The notes beneath the pieces were generated by a model. It searched no databases. It was not told the DNA's origin and saw only the letters and a list, made by a program, of their open reading frames with translations. A stretch of DNA of 64,000 nucleotides from IMG/VR virus record IMGVR_UViG_3300032116_000082, positions 30,272 to 94,271 of that record; one strand, given 5' to 3'. The translations under genes were made by a program, and so were the position numbers. This DNA is from a virus. This document shows, piece by piece, positions 27,950 through 36,606 of the stretch (its first letter is position 1; each line of letters begins with the position of its first letter).

Positions 27950-29140
27950 TGTCTCCTCCTCCGTGCGCGTCGCCCGACGGGCCCTCACGCGCTCCTTGGC
28001 TTCGTTTAACACTGACCGCATGTGGTCGAGGCCACGAGAGCCGACAGCCAGCCACTTCACCTGCGCTACCACCCCCGCCAACTGAAAATCCTCGTAGTGG
28101 CGGGCCACCCACGCCTCACGCAGGCGGACTGCATACTCCTCAGTCGCAGTGGTCGTCTTGCCCCCACGGCGAGCCACCGGAGCTAACCGGCGGAACTGGT
28201 CGTTTCCGCGGATATTGCCGCCTCGACGCCAGATTTCCGGCCAGTTTTCCTTCAGGTCGGTCGCCTCATCCAACGGAAACAACTTCCACTGGCTATTTCT
28301 GAGGCTGACCGCCTTATCTTCACCGGGCGTTGGGAAATTCGTCTTGCCCTTCTTGGCGCCAGACAGCACCTCGGTAGCAGATGCCTGCTCCAGGTCGCTG
28401 TCAGACCACTGCTCTTCATCAAGGGAAGCCGCATCCCACTCCCACCATTCACGGGGCCGCTTCTGCTCGGGCATCTGATCCATGTTCTCGATCAGGCCCT
28501 TCGCGTCCGGATCACCAGGCGGAACGTTCAACGCTGACAGCGTAAAGAAGACCGGCTCAATCGCGATCTCGTACGCTCCGTTCTGATCCCGGCCCCGCTC
28601 AACGTTGGTCGGGATACAGGCCATCGAGAACTCGATGTAGCCCTTCTCCCGCTGGATCCGAAGCATTTCCTCTGCGTACTCGGGAAACGCCCAGGCCCAG
28701 ACCACCCCTTTTGCCTCGATACCAAGGGCGCCTCTGCCCTCATAGGCAGCGTCGTCCTGCTTGGCCTCGGCGGCGTACCACACCCCGATAGCCTTCGACA
28801 CCCCGTCCTGCGGAACCACGGCACTGTGATTCCAGTCCATCGGCAGGAAGTTCGGCGCTGCAAGCTTCTCTGCGGCGGGCGCCAAGTCTTCGACGCGGAA
28901 TACGAGGTTGTTGTTGTTCTTGCCTTCGTGAACCATCCAAGCCGTCACTAGCAGCTTTGTTGGCTCACCGTCGGTGACCATCGGCATGAACATCGAGGTC
29001 TTCATCGCCTGCGCGACACGAGCCTCTTCGGTGTCCCCAGGAGTGAGCTCCTGCACCGTCGCCCGCGCCGTGATGAATCGGACCCGTTCGAGACCAGCCG
29101 ACAGGCCGTTCGAACTTTCCTGTCGGTTGTTCTCGTCCAT
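27383..29140 (-). CDS. Prohead protease with C-terminal scaffold domain (585 aa)
   Basis: ATG at 29140 (MDENNRQESS) with GGAGG four bases upstream. Residues about 20-215 look like a head maturation protease of the XkdF/prohead serine type, with candidate catalytic His105 (MDWNHSAVV) and Ser172 (IEFSMACIP). Residues about 265-390 are a separate basic helical module (NFPTPGEDKAVSLRNSQW, PEIWRRGGNIRGNDQFRRLA, VAQVKWLAVGSRGLDHMR). Residues 398-585 are a Glu/Ala-rich coiled coil that can also be made alone from an internal start. The protease would cut scaffold and itself during capsid maturation. Protease residues are assigned by eye and not tested. Confidence 0.75.
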   Translation of the reverse strand: MDENNRQESSNGLSAGLERVRFITARATVQELTPGDTEEARVAQAMKTSMFMPMVTDGEPTKLLVTAWMVHEGKNNNNLVFRVEDLAPAAEKLAAPNFLPMDWNHSAVVPQDGVSKAIGVWYAAEAKQDDAAYEGRGALGIEAKGVVWAWAFPEYAEEMLRIQREKGYIEFSMACIPTNVERGRDQNGAYEIAIEPVFFTLSALNVPPGDPDAKGLIENMDQMPEQKRPREWWEWDAASLDEEQWSDSDLEQASATEVLSGAKKGKTNFPTPGEDKAVSLRNSQWKLFPLDEATDLKENWPEIWRRGGNIRGNDQFRRLAPVARRGGKTTTATEEYAVRLREAWVARHYEDFQLAGVVAQVKWLAVGSRGLDHMRSVLNEAKERVRARRATRTEEETMENQNDMSQAALEAALEANAVLKTELDLAAQAKVEHQAKLAELDASVAALTARAEEAELKRDALQAELATAAEQMAAMVTELETANASLAQIAAEQEKLAIEQRWSARFAELPESYRAAFAKRNDEEQARFVARWSTASDESWMEFKSDLFVGFADTKISYLKLSEEEGALPAGSVTELSAKVSALIK

Positions 29141-29180
29141 CCAGCCTCCTCCGCTGTCGCCGACCACAAAGGCCATCACG

Positions 29181-29189
29181 AATGAGTCG
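29181..29189 (-). promoter_or_regulatory. Possible degenerate motif copy (CGACTCATT) before the protease gene
   Basis: One mismatch to CGACTTATT, 40 bases before the protease start, inside a palindrome ATCACGA/TCGTGAT. It is weaker than the other copies and is offered only because the gap, orientation and dyad all fit. Confidence 0.3.
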
Positions 29190-29246
29190 TGATCAGCGCC
29201 GCAAAAACGCAGAAGAAGGCCCGGTTACTCGTTCCACTGTCGCGGG

Positions 29247-30611
29247 TTACAAGAGCTCAGACTGAAATTCACCACGCCGCAGCTCGCGAATTTCGTTGAG
29301 TTGTAGCAGGGTAGGAGTCGATTGTGCTGCGGTAAGGGCGTAACGAATCCGTTCGGCAAACTGCTCACCGACCGCGGACCAGGAGGGTAATGCCTCTGCA
29401 CGGTCTCGACATGCCGACCCGAGATATTCAGTGAGATACGGGTCGCTAGCCAACTCAATGAGGATGTCGGCGGTGGCATTCACGTCCACTATCGCGTGGG
29501 CTGTGTTGATGTATTTCGGCTCAAACCGGTAATCCATCACGGGCAACAACTGCGCAGCCCCGGCCCAAATCTCGCGCGTCGCCGACCAGTCAGGTACAAG
29601 CTGCGTGACCCCGCATAACGCGCCTTCAACAGACGTAAGTCCCCACCCCTCACCACCGCCGGTGTTCAGCTGCACGTCCGCGGTGTTGTACAGCATCCGG
29701 AGCTGCTCATCGGTCAGCTCCGGGTACGTCCAGTGCGTACAAATCACCTTGTCCTGGACGCCGTACAGGCGAGCAAGCTGGGCGAGGTCCCATCCGTCCT
29801 TGTCATTACCACCCATGCAATGCAATACGAGCAGCGCATTCGGTCGAATCGCCGCGAGCTTGGCAAACGCCCGAATCGTGATGTCCTGGCGCTTACGGAA
29901 CTGGTTCGTATTGACATTTAGGACGACAAAGGCATCCTGCGGGAAATTCCATACCGCCCGGCAGTCCGCCTTCGACATCGGATAGAACAGGGAGTGATCG
30001 ATCCCATGCGGAACCGGCGCATACGCCTCAAGATTCTGCCGCTCAGCCAGCCGATCAACGCGCAGATGAAGCTCCATACCATCCTTGGGCAACGTCATCC
30101 ATGCGGCACGTTCGCTGAGATTCACCCCGCGATTGGCATAGGAATCAAGGACCAGGTCCACCAGGTCCCGAGTGCCTATAGCCGTCTCTTTCGCACCAAA
30201 TGTCGTATAGGGAACCGCGCTCGTCAGCGCCGCGGCACCCATGGCATAGCTCCATTTGATATTGGGCGTATCGACGGGATAATACCCAACGGTTGGGAAT
30301 CCACGCGGCACGTAACCCAGGTAGTTGGTCTGATTCCACAGATCCTGGATCATCAGCACTACATCGGGCTTGTCCTGCTTGAGCCAGCTCGGGAGCTGCG
30401 TGACGGCAAGAGGATCCTGCGAGGTCTGCCGTGTGGGCTTCAGGTCGTACGGATATGGTTCGACACGGCTTTTTGATCCAAGTCCGTATCCAAGCCCCCG
30501 ATGGATCACCTCAAAACTACCGGTGGACTGGAGATACGTCCCAATCCCACGAGCAACCCGCTCAAAACCAGTAGGCCACCCGCCATCAGCAACCATCAAA
30601 ACACGAGTCAT
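29247..30611 (-). CDS. GT-B fold glycosyltransferase, family 4-like (454 aa)
   Basis: The N-terminus MTRVLMVADGGWPTGFERV has the Gly-rich acceptor-side loop of GT-B glycosyltransferases. The central VLNVNTNQFRKRQDITIRAF opens the donor domain. Residues near 330-350 hold NTGGGEGWGLTSVEGALCG, the E-x7-E-like nucleotide-sugar site of family GT4. It probably transfers a sugar from a nucleotide-sugar donor in the host cytoplasm. Lying in the middle of the head operon, between portal and protease, it may glycosylate a capsid or decoration protein. Modification of DNA or host polysaccharide is also possible. The start overlaps the stop of the LAGLIDADG gene (TAATG). Confidence 0.85.
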   Translation of the reverse strand: MTRVLMVADGGWPTGFERVARGIGTYLQSTGSFEVIHRGLGYGLGSKSRVEPYPYDLKPTRQTSQDPLAVTQLPSWLKQDKPDVVLMIQDLWNQTNYLGYVPRGFPTVGYYPVDTPNIKWSYAMGAAALTSAVPYTTFGAKETAIGTRDLVDLVLDSYANRGVNLSERAAWMTLPKDGMELHLRVDRLAERQNLEAYAPVPHGIDHSLFYPMSKADCRAVWNFPQDAFVVLNVNTNQFRKRQDITIRAFAKLAAIRPNALLVLHCMGGNDKDGWDLAQLARLYGVQDKVICTHWTYPELTDEQLRMLYNTADVQLNTGGGEGWGLTSVEGALCGVTQLVPDWSATREIWAGAAQLLPVMDYRFEPKYINTAHAIVDVNATADILIELASDPYLTEYLGSACRDRAEALPSWSAVGEQFAERIRYALTAAQSTPTLLQLNEIRELRRGEFQSELL

Positions 30612-31003
30612 TACCGTTCGACCATATAGGGGACTTCAACCAACGGCGGCAGCGGAACCCGATTGTATTCTGGGGTTATCCCTGTCCGCTCTAGATACGC
30701 GACCTCCACCTGCTCAATGGATCGCGCGCGACGAGGGCTCATATACGGCTGGAAACGTTTCATTAGCTGCATGGCGCGACGACCACGGAGCATTAGGCGA
30801 TACGTCACGGCACTGTTTGGACGACTTTCCCGACGATCCCTACGTGAATAACTAAGCCCCAAGATGGCAGCAATACGAGCAATCACATGCTCGTCTTTCA
30901 TCTCGACTTGAATCACCGGGGATCGCTGACTGGCCAGGTATCCGAAATACGCTTCCCCCTCGAATACGCCGACCAGCCAGAAGAACGTGTGCGAATCGTC
31001 CAA
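30611..31003 (-). CDS. LAGLIDADG-type homing endonuclease-like protein (130 aa)
   Basis: Residues 8-19 read FWLVGVFEGEAYF, a LAGLIDADG helix of the WLAGFFEGEG kind, with the acidic residue (Glu) in place. Only one such motif is visible, so an active enzyme would need to be a homodimer. The rest (RLMLRGRRAMQLMKRFQPYM) fits the family's beta-sheet and helix layout. The only possible start before the motif is a TTG at 31003, with no ribosome site, because an in-frame TAA lies about 25 bases upstream. It sits freestanding between portal and glycosyltransferase genes. It may be a functioning homing enzyme, a degenerate remnant, or a domesticated DNA-binding protein. Confidence 0.75.
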   Translation of the reverse strand: MDDSHTFFWLVGVFEGEAYFGYLASQRSPVIQVEMKDEHVIARIAAILGLSYSRRDRRESRPNSAVTYRLMLRGRRAMQLMKRFQPYMSPRRARSIEQVEVAYLERTGITPEYNRVPLPPLVEVPYMVER

Positions 31004-31051
31004 ACAGTGTACCGTGAAATGTTATATCTATTGACCGGTTCGACGGTCTTC

Positions 31052-32761
31052 TTACGCCTCCGTCACAAGCGCATCCGGCGTACGACCTGCGCCAGGATCC
31101 TTCCCATCGCCCTGGCCTTGGACGCCGCCCGTGGCCTGTCCCTGAAGACCCTGCGGAGGTGCGAACGCCTGTTCCCATGTAGTCACATCGGGATTCAAGC
31201 CACGTTCCTGGCACTTGAGAAGGAACTCGGCATTCGGATCCCGACCCGACGCGGAAATCAGCGAGTGCAGCGAGACCGCCCCCGCCAGGTAATCCGCCCG
31301 ATTCTGCGTCCGCGTTTCCTTGTAGTCGGCCATGAGGGAGGCGTCGAACTCCCAGATCAGGTCGACCCCGTCATAGCCATTTTCGATCGAAATGCGCTCG
31401 CCCAGCGTAGTCAGGACAGCCGCAAAGTTGTTGGCTAGTTCCTGCATCTGGGCCGCGGCACCGACCATCGAGGCCCAGCTAGCACCGGATCCGTTCCCAA
31501 CATTCCCCATTAGCAGCGCATCCGGAAGGCCAAGCGCCATCTTGATCTTCTGATCCGCAATCTCGTACCGCTTATTGAGGTCGAGGACTGACTGGTTGCT
31601 GCCCACGTCCGTGACCTTGACATCGTCGCCCTGCCAGACAATGACCATGGAGGGGGAGATTTCCTCGAAGAAAGACTGCATGAGGGCTGCGCGGGCCGCT
31701 GCCACATCCGCCTTGGAATACGGAGACTTGGGATCTGCCGACCCAACCTGAACGATCGTCAGGCGGTTAATCACGTTTTCCATACTGACCAAGTCAATCG
31801 CGGTCAGTGCCCGGCTGAACCGAATACCCAGCTTGGCCGGTTCGATCATGGACTCACCCACCGGGTCCGTGGCAAACCCCCGGTGCTTGACATGAAGAAG
31901 TAGGGCCGGAGTTAGAAGTACCCGATTATTCTTCTTCAGCTCTTCCTTGGTCTTGGTGTCCACCAGGCGCTTGACCACATCATTGATTTCCTTGGTCTTG
32001 CTGCCGTTGATAATCAGCTGCGCCAGCGTCGAATCCGGCTTCCAGTACCAGAGCTCTCCAAGTCCGGACAGCTCCGTCACTGGCTCCAGGTTCACCATGG
32101 AAATCGTCTGAATCGTCATCGGCAGGCTGACGTTCCCCACGGTCGGTAGATTCACCTTCGTCCACTGCTGACGGGCGACCCAATCTCCTTCGACCAGCGC
32201 GTGCCGCACCCCGTTGTGGACAATCGACTTCATGCCGCGCTCGCTGGTAATCACACCACCCAGCGGCGAATTGTTCACATTGACGGTGAAATAGTCGAGG
32301 ATCATCTGCAGGTCCTCGATCGCCTTCCGCGACTTGCCCCGACGCGCATGGCGAACCTTGTACCGTCCGCCGACGCCAATCAGAGCCGCCGTCTTATTGA
32401 CGGCGTTATTGATGATGCCTTCATTCTTGTAGATCTCTCGGTACTGCTTGACCTTGGTCGTCAGATTCGTTGTTGGTTTACCGCCGAGATCCGCGAAATC
32501 CGCAATCGTGGTGATATAGTCCGACGTCTTGCCTGGATCTCGGCTCAGGGCCGCCAGAGCCATAATTTCATGGCGGCCATCCTCGAGCGTCCTGGTCTGG
32601 ATTCGAAGCTCCTTGCTGCTATGCCGAGGGGCAAATCGACCCGTAGAAACAATTTCCTGCCGGAGCCTCTCGTGCTCATCCCCGGCAAACAGGTCCTCGA
32701 GCATCATCGTGCCGCCCAAGACCTGGGTCTGAATGCCGCCAATATCCGTAATGTCCGCCAT
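31052..32761 (-). CDS. Portal protein (569 aa)
   Basis: ATG at 32761 with GAGGA upstream. The protein follows the large terminase and a small Cys-rich gene. Features of portal proteins include GGRYKVRHARRG after the N-terminal helices, a central DPVGESMIEPAKLGIRFSRA, the stem/wing stretch VSMENVINRLTIVQVGSA and the LNKRYEIADQKIKMALGLPD segment. The C-terminus (residues 530-569) is Gly/Gln-rich and disordered. It would form the 12-subunit ring through which DNA is packaged and onto which connector proteins attach. Identification rests on this combination and on gene order, which is very clear. Confidence 0.88.
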   Translation of the reverse strand: MADITDIGGIQTQVLGGTMMLEDLFAGDEHERLRQEIVSTGRFAPRHSSKELRIQTRTLEDGRHEIMALAALSRDPGKTSDYITTIADFADLGGKPTTNLTTKVKQYREIYKNEGIINNAVNKTAALIGVGGRYKVRHARRGKSRKAIEDLQMILDYFTVNVNNSPLGGVITSERGMKSIVHNGVRHALVEGDWVARQQWTKVNLPTVGNVSLPMTIQTISMVNLEPVTELSGLGELWYWKPDSTLAQLIINGSKTKEINDVVKRLVDTKTKEELKKNNRVLLTPALLLHVKHRGFATDPVGESMIEPAKLGIRFSRALTAIDLVSMENVINRLTIVQVGSADPKSPYSKADVAAARAALMQSFFEEISPSMVIVWQGDDVKVTDVGSNQSVLDLNKRYEIADQKIKMALGLPDALLMGNVGNGSGASWASMVGAAAQMQELANNFAAVLTTLGERISIENGYDGVDLIWEFDASLMADYKETRTQNRADYLAGAVSLHSLISASGRDPNAEFLLKCQERGLNPDVTTWEQAFAPPQGLQGQATGGVQGQGDGKDPGAGRTPDALVTEA

Positions 32762-32770
32762 AACAGGTCC

Positions 32771-33073
32771 TCAGAGTCCGAGCTTGAACGGGGTGTCTAT
32801 GCTCGCCTTGCGAATCTGCGCGGCGGCTACACGGGGACAATCGATACGACTGCAGACTGTGCCTTCCTCAACCTCCTGGTCACAGACGGCACACTTGTAG
32901 GTCTGTGCCGCGTGCGACAGCAGGCAGGGGTCCTTCTCACAAGGCGTAGTTGAACCGCAGGCACACACCGCGGCACTCGAGACGGCCTGGCACCCAGGCG
33001 TATCGCACTCGGCGGGCAACGTCTTGCCGCACACCTCGCACGTCTTAGAAAAGTCTGAACCGTGATCTTCCAT
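32771..33073 (-). CDS. Cys-rich multi-zinc-ribbon protein (100 aa)
   Basis: ATG at 33073 with TAGGAGGGGGAC before it; the gene overlaps the terminase end by 29 bases. The protein carries about 15 Cys in pairs and clusters: CEVCGKTLPAECDTPGC, CACGSTTPCEKDPC, then CAVCDQEVEEGTVCSRIDC. These suggest three short zinc-binding knuckles in tandem. No nuclease or helicase motif is present. Lying exactly between terminase and portal suggests a packaging accessory or a DNA/protein-binding adaptor, but the function is unknown. Virion zinc-ribbon proteins here are unusual. Confidence 0.7.
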   Translation of the reverse strand: MEDHGSDFSKTCEVCGKTLPAECDTPGCQAVSSAAVCACGSTTPCEKDPCLLSHAAQTYKCAVCDQEVEEGTVCSRIDCPRVAAAQIRKASIDTPFKLGL

Positions 33074-35150
33074 GTCCCCCTCCTATGCGGGTAACCACCG
33101 CGCCCAGGGGCGGTGGCGTATCTTCGATCATGCGCTGACGAATCACATGGGCGCGCAACTGCTTGGCGGCGTAAATGAACGCTGCCCACAAGTCCTTCTT
33201 GTTACCGGCCTGTTCCGTATCACCCTTCATGAAGAACTGCCGAAAGTTCTTGGTAGGCTTCTGCTGGAGCGCCCGAAGCTGATGGGCCAGGATCTTTGCC
33301 CCGTTGTAGCCAATGTCAATCTTGACATCAAACGGTCGCTCGGATTCCGGAATATCCTTTGGTAGGTACAGCAGCTTCTGCGTCATCTGTCCGAGCGTAA
33401 ACTCCACCAATCGGTCATTCAGCTGATCGGACGGGAAAATGGCGTCCAGCATGGGCAACGACCGCAGGTCCGAAGCAAACGCCTGGACGCGTTCGTCCGG
33501 ATCAAGCGGATCGTAGATCCGGTACTCTTCCGGTCCGAGATCCTGCTTGTTGATATGTACAAGCTCATCTCGAACGCCCGAGCCACCACCGCGCATATCC
33601 AGGCCGACCGCCCGGCACAACTTCCACGTGTCCGTCTCGTGCGCATCATGGAAGTACACGAGGTTGTACCGATCCTTGAACTCCCGGATCTTGTTCGCAA
33701 CGTCCGCGTGACTCGTCATCCGGTGCTGTTCCGCCCACACCACATTCGACCAGGACGACTTGCCCAAGCCGGTGACCGGGTTGAACTCCCCATCGGCCAG
33801 CGGGCCAACGCGCATAACGACAAATGCGGAAAAGTCCCGACTGCCAGGGGCATAGTCGACACCGAGCACACAGGGATCGGAGCACGACCACATGACCGGC
33901 GGGATAAAATGACTATCTGGATCGGGATACTTGCGCTTCCACTCCGCCCCACAATCCTCATGGGCGAGGATGTACCGGTTGCCCTTGCAAGAGGCCGCAT
34001 CCACTACCTGGTGCGGGTACACATCACCCGTGGACGTATCCACGACATTCCGCTGCTCGGCCAACCAGATGGCCTCTGGGGTTTCCCCGGAGAGCAGCTT
34101 GTCCTCGACGTTACGATTGATTGGGTACGTAGTGATGATTTCGACCGGTACGCCCTGAACCTGAAATCGATTGTTTTCGCCGCGAACCGTGAACGGCAGT
34201 CCGCGGATATCGCGCTTAAACCGGCGAGTGGCATCCGGCCACGTGATCTCCAGTCGCCGACCATCGCGCGTGTCTAGGTGACGGCGGATAATGGTGTCCG
34301 TATAGTCGAAAGACACATACTGCGTCTGCAAAATGCCTTTTCGGCGATACTCATCATACAGCGGCCAGTTGCCCAACTTCGCAGCGTCCAGGGCGGCCAG
34401 GTCGCGAGCCATGCCCTCATACGCTGCCGTCGCCGTTTTCTGGAAGTCGCGCCACCCGTAGTCAATGGTGGTCGTGTAGAAGACGTTGTTAATCGCAGCG
34501 TTATCGCCGCCCGTCTTGAAGTCCCCAAGAACGTTCAAGAAGGAATCCGCGACCTTGGACATGAGTTCGAGGTCGGTGAAATTCGCCTCGTCTACATATA
34601 GGTCGTTGCCGCGAATACCTCGGATCTTTTCAGGGTCGTTGGTCGGAACCGTCAGCAAGTGAGATGCCGATGTAAAATCGATGCGCCAGTAGTTCTGTTG
34701 CCTCAGTACAACCTTTTCGTACACAACCGAGTTCTTGACGAAATCAAGACCAGACTCCTGGTCGAACCAGGCCCCGTTGATCCACTTCTCCGCATCGTCG
34801 TAAAGCAGCTGACCACCGCGAAAACCACCTGCCGAGAGTGTGACTCCTTTCCGCTTGGGAAAGAACAGCGCCCGATAGCTAGCGTACAACACGTCTACGA
34901 CGGCCGACTTGGACGTACCACGACTGCAGACATATACCGTCGTTGGTGCGCCGAGGTGCGCAGCATAGAGCATGAGCCGCTGATGCGGAGGAATGAAGAT
35001 CCCCGTCAAGGATCGCAAGGCGATATCCGGCCAGTGACGCCACCGCATAAGCGGCTTGTACAGACGATCGGCCTCGATCGCCTGCTCTGCCGTTTGCGGC
35101 GTCCTCAGTGTGTCCGCCAAGGACCTCGTCCAGGGTCTAATCGTGAGCAA
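33045..35150 (-). CDS. terL: Terminase large subunit (701 aa)
   Basis: ATPase domain: Walker A-like CSRGTSKS at residues 75-82, in the variant form usual in terminases, and Walker B LYVDEAN around 184-190 with Asp187 and Glu188. Nuclease domain: Asp432 in VLGVDYAPGSRDFSAF, Asp502 in VYFHDAHETD and a C-terminal Asp in KKDLWAAFIYAAKQL fit the RNase H-like acidic triad. It pumps DNA into the prohead and cuts concatemers. The start is a TTG at 35150 with GAGGA eight bases upstream, overlapping the previous gene by 14 bases. At 701 aa it is longer than most (450-600); the extra length lies partly between the ATPase and nuclease domains. Confidence 0.9.
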   Translation of the reverse strand: MLTIRPWTRSLADTLRTPQTAEQAIEADRLYKPLMRWRHWPDIALRSLTGIFIPPHQRLMLYAAHLGAPTTVYVCSRGTSKSAVVDVLYASYRALFFPKRKGVTLSAGGFRGGQLLYDDAEKWINGAWFDQESGLDFVKNSVVYEKVVLRQQNYWRIDFTSASHLLTVPTNDPEKIRGIRGNDLYVDEANFTDLELMSKVADSFLNVLGDFKTGGDNAAINNVFYTTTIDYGWRDFQKTATAAYEGMARDLAALDAAKLGNWPLYDEYRRKGILQTQYVSFDYTDTIIRRHLDTRDGRRLEITWPDATRRFKRDIRGLPFTVRGENNRFQVQGVPVEIITTYPINRNVEDKLLSGETPEAIWLAEQRNVVDTSTGDVYPHQVVDAASCKGNRYILAHEDCGAEWKRKYPDPDSHFIPPVMWSCSDPCVLGVDYAPGSRDFSAFVVMRVGPLADGEFNPVTGLGKSSWSNVVWAEQHRMTSHADVANKIREFKDRYNLVYFHDAHETDTWKLCRAVGLDMRGGGSGVRDELVHINKQDLGPEEYRIYDPLDPDERVQAFASDLRSLPMLDAIFPSDQLNDRLVEFTLGQMTQKLLYLPKDIPESERPFDVKIDIGYNGAKILAHQLRALQQKPTKNFRQFFMKGDTEQAGNKKDLWAAFIYAAKQLRAHVIRQRMIEDTPPPLGAVVTRIGGGHGRSRFRLF

Positions 35151-36192
35151 TCGCGTCGTCCTCTACCGGCTCTTGTACCTGCGTATCGTCGATCGGTACT
35201 TCCTTAAGGAATCCCTTCTTTGCCAACCACGACTCAATTTCGTCGATCTGGAGCCCAGCATAATTCCTGGTGCCACATTTCGCACACTCACAGGTCCGAC
35301 ACCGGGTCGCACCAAACAGCCCGACGTCGTCGAGCTGATAACCGCCCATGTTTGACCGCGGGCTCGGCGTGTGGTACATCTGAAACAGGACCAGCAGCTC
35401 CTCGGCAAGCCAGCGCTCACGGAGCTCAATCGCATTGGTCTCCTCCAGGCGCCGTACCGCCTCCCCGATAGTCCCGCCTTCCTTCTCCTTCTGCTGCTTA
35501 GCCAGCTGGTCCGGGTGGATGTTCAGCGCCTTTTCCAGCTCAACGATCTGCTTCGTCAGCTGCTGGATCTGAAACTCCTCGGTCTTACCCTTCTGGTCCT
35601 TGGCCTGCCGGAAGCGGATGCGGTCAAGAAGCAGCGTGAGATCCAGGAGCATGTCCAGCTTAGACTCCGACGCGACGGAGCGAAGCTGCGGGAAGTCCTT
35701 GAGGTAGGCGTCCTTCAGCCGCTCACGTCGCTCGAGCTCGGCGGAGGTGAAGAACACCAGCGGGTCGTCACCATACGTTGCTTCCCCCGCCACCTTCTTC
35801 CGATATTCATCCGGAAGATTCTTGTCTGTGGCCTGCGCCTCCTTCTTGGCTTTAGCTACTTCCTTTTCACGAGTCTTCCTGGCTCTCCGCTTCTCATCGG
35901 CCGTGACAAGGGGCGCCATCGCATCTAGGTCAAACCGACACGCAGAACGTACACGGGCCGTGAGCGTTGAAGTCGCCATGGCAAACCACGGCGATTTGCC
36001 ATCCGAAGGCAGCACACCCTTCAAACAACAATCCAAATAGTACTTGGCCGCTGCAACCGGCTCCTTCGTATTGCGCGTCTGGGCAAACCAATCGGCGATT
36101 TTTTCGATCGCCTCCTGATATCGTTCCGGCGCAATGTCCGAACCGACCTCATAGATCAAAGGCTCCCGCAGCGTTTTGCCGCCACGTGGCAT
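35137..36192 (-). CDS. Terminase small-subunit candidate with C-terminal Cys knuckle (351 aa)
   Basis: ATG at 36192 overlaps the preceding stop (TAATG). Residues 20-75 are helical and could be a helix-turn-helix region (RYQEAIEKIADWFAQTRNTK). Residues 90-135 are Lys/Arg/Ala-rich. Residues 205-245 form a coiled coil (QQLTKQIVELEKALNIHPDQ) suited to ring assembly. Residues about 300-312 hold CRTCECAKCG, a possible zinc knuckle. It lies immediately upstream of the large terminase, the usual small-subunit place, though 351 aa is large for this family. An unrelated packaging regulator is the main alternative. Confidence 0.6.
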   Translation of the reverse strand: MPRGGKTLREPLIYEVGSDIAPERYQEAIEKIADWFAQTRNTKEPVAAAKYYLDCCLKGVLPSDGKSPWFAMATSTLTARVRSACRFDLDAMAPLVTADEKRRARKTREKEVAKAKKEAQATDKNLPDEYRKKVAGEATYGDDPLVFFTSAELERRERLKDAYLKDFPQLRSVASESKLDMLLDLTLLLDRIRFRQAKDQKGKTEEFQIQQLTKQIVELEKALNIHPDQLAKQQKEKEGGTIGEAVRRLEETNAIELRERWLAEELLVLFQMYHTPSPRSNMGGYQLDDVGLFGATRCRTCECAKCGTRNYAGLQIDEIESWLAKKGFLKEVPIDDTQVQEPVEDDAIAHD

Positions 36193-36584
36193 TACTCCTC
36201 CTCCTCTTCGAGATTCCGCTTGAAGTGCTTTGACACATCGTTGCGACTGCTTTGGAGCGATACCGGCGGCATAACCAGGTCAAAATCGCCAGCGACGTCG
36301 CGGACCAACTGCTCCCCCCGCTCGAGTCTGGCGTCGAGAGATTCAGTGTTGTAGATCCGCTCGCGCCGTAAATAGTCAATCATTCGGAACTTGAGCGCTT
36401 GGCGAATGTAAGCATCCGGATTGTCCTTGGCCCGACCAGGATTACAGTTCCAGAGGGCAATCAGCCCCTCCTGGTACAGATCCTCGGCCAAGGTGTCGTT
36501 TGTCTGGGCCAACTTCCAAGATATGGCACGAATTACCAGATCGTACTTTGGCAGGAAGTAGGTTTCGAACTCCTCATTGGTCAT
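36192..36584 (-). CDS. Sigma-70 region 2-like protein (130 aa)
   Basis: ATG at 36584 with GGGAG five bases upstream; an upstream TTG is out of register with the site. Residues about 30-75 read LAEDLYQEGLIALWNC, then NPDAYIRQALKFRMIDYLRR, which closely follows region 2 of sigma-70 and ECF sigma factors (core-binding helix, then the basic helix before DNA melting). No region 4 follows: the last 40 residues are linker ending in five Glu. It likely binds the beta' clamp of host RNA polymerase and recognises a -10-type element. The gene next to it upstream looks like region 4. The stop overlaps the small-terminase start, tying its production to the late region. Confidence 0.75.
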   Translation of the reverse strand: MTNEEFETYFLPKYDLVIRAISWKLAQTNDTLAEDLYQEGLIALWNCNPGRAKDNPDAYIRQALKFRMIDYLRRERIYNTESLDARLERGEQLVRDVAGDFDLVMPPVSLQSSRNDVSKHFKRNLEEEEE

Positions 36585-36606
36585 ACCAGCTCCCTCGGAC
36601 AACAGT

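Noticed and set aside
29141-29179. Upstream start for the protease gene
   Set aside because: GTG/ATG near 29179 has no ribosome site, while the ATG at 29140 is preceded by GGAGG.
29181-29192. Resemblance of CGACTCATT to part of the T7 promoter
   Set aside because: Only a short core matches. The TATAGGG part is absent and no single-subunit RNA polymerase gene is in the window.
31021-31026. TATAAC as a -10 box before the LAGLIDADG gene
   Set aside because: No -35 at a suitable distance, and a single AT-rich hexamer is expected by chance.
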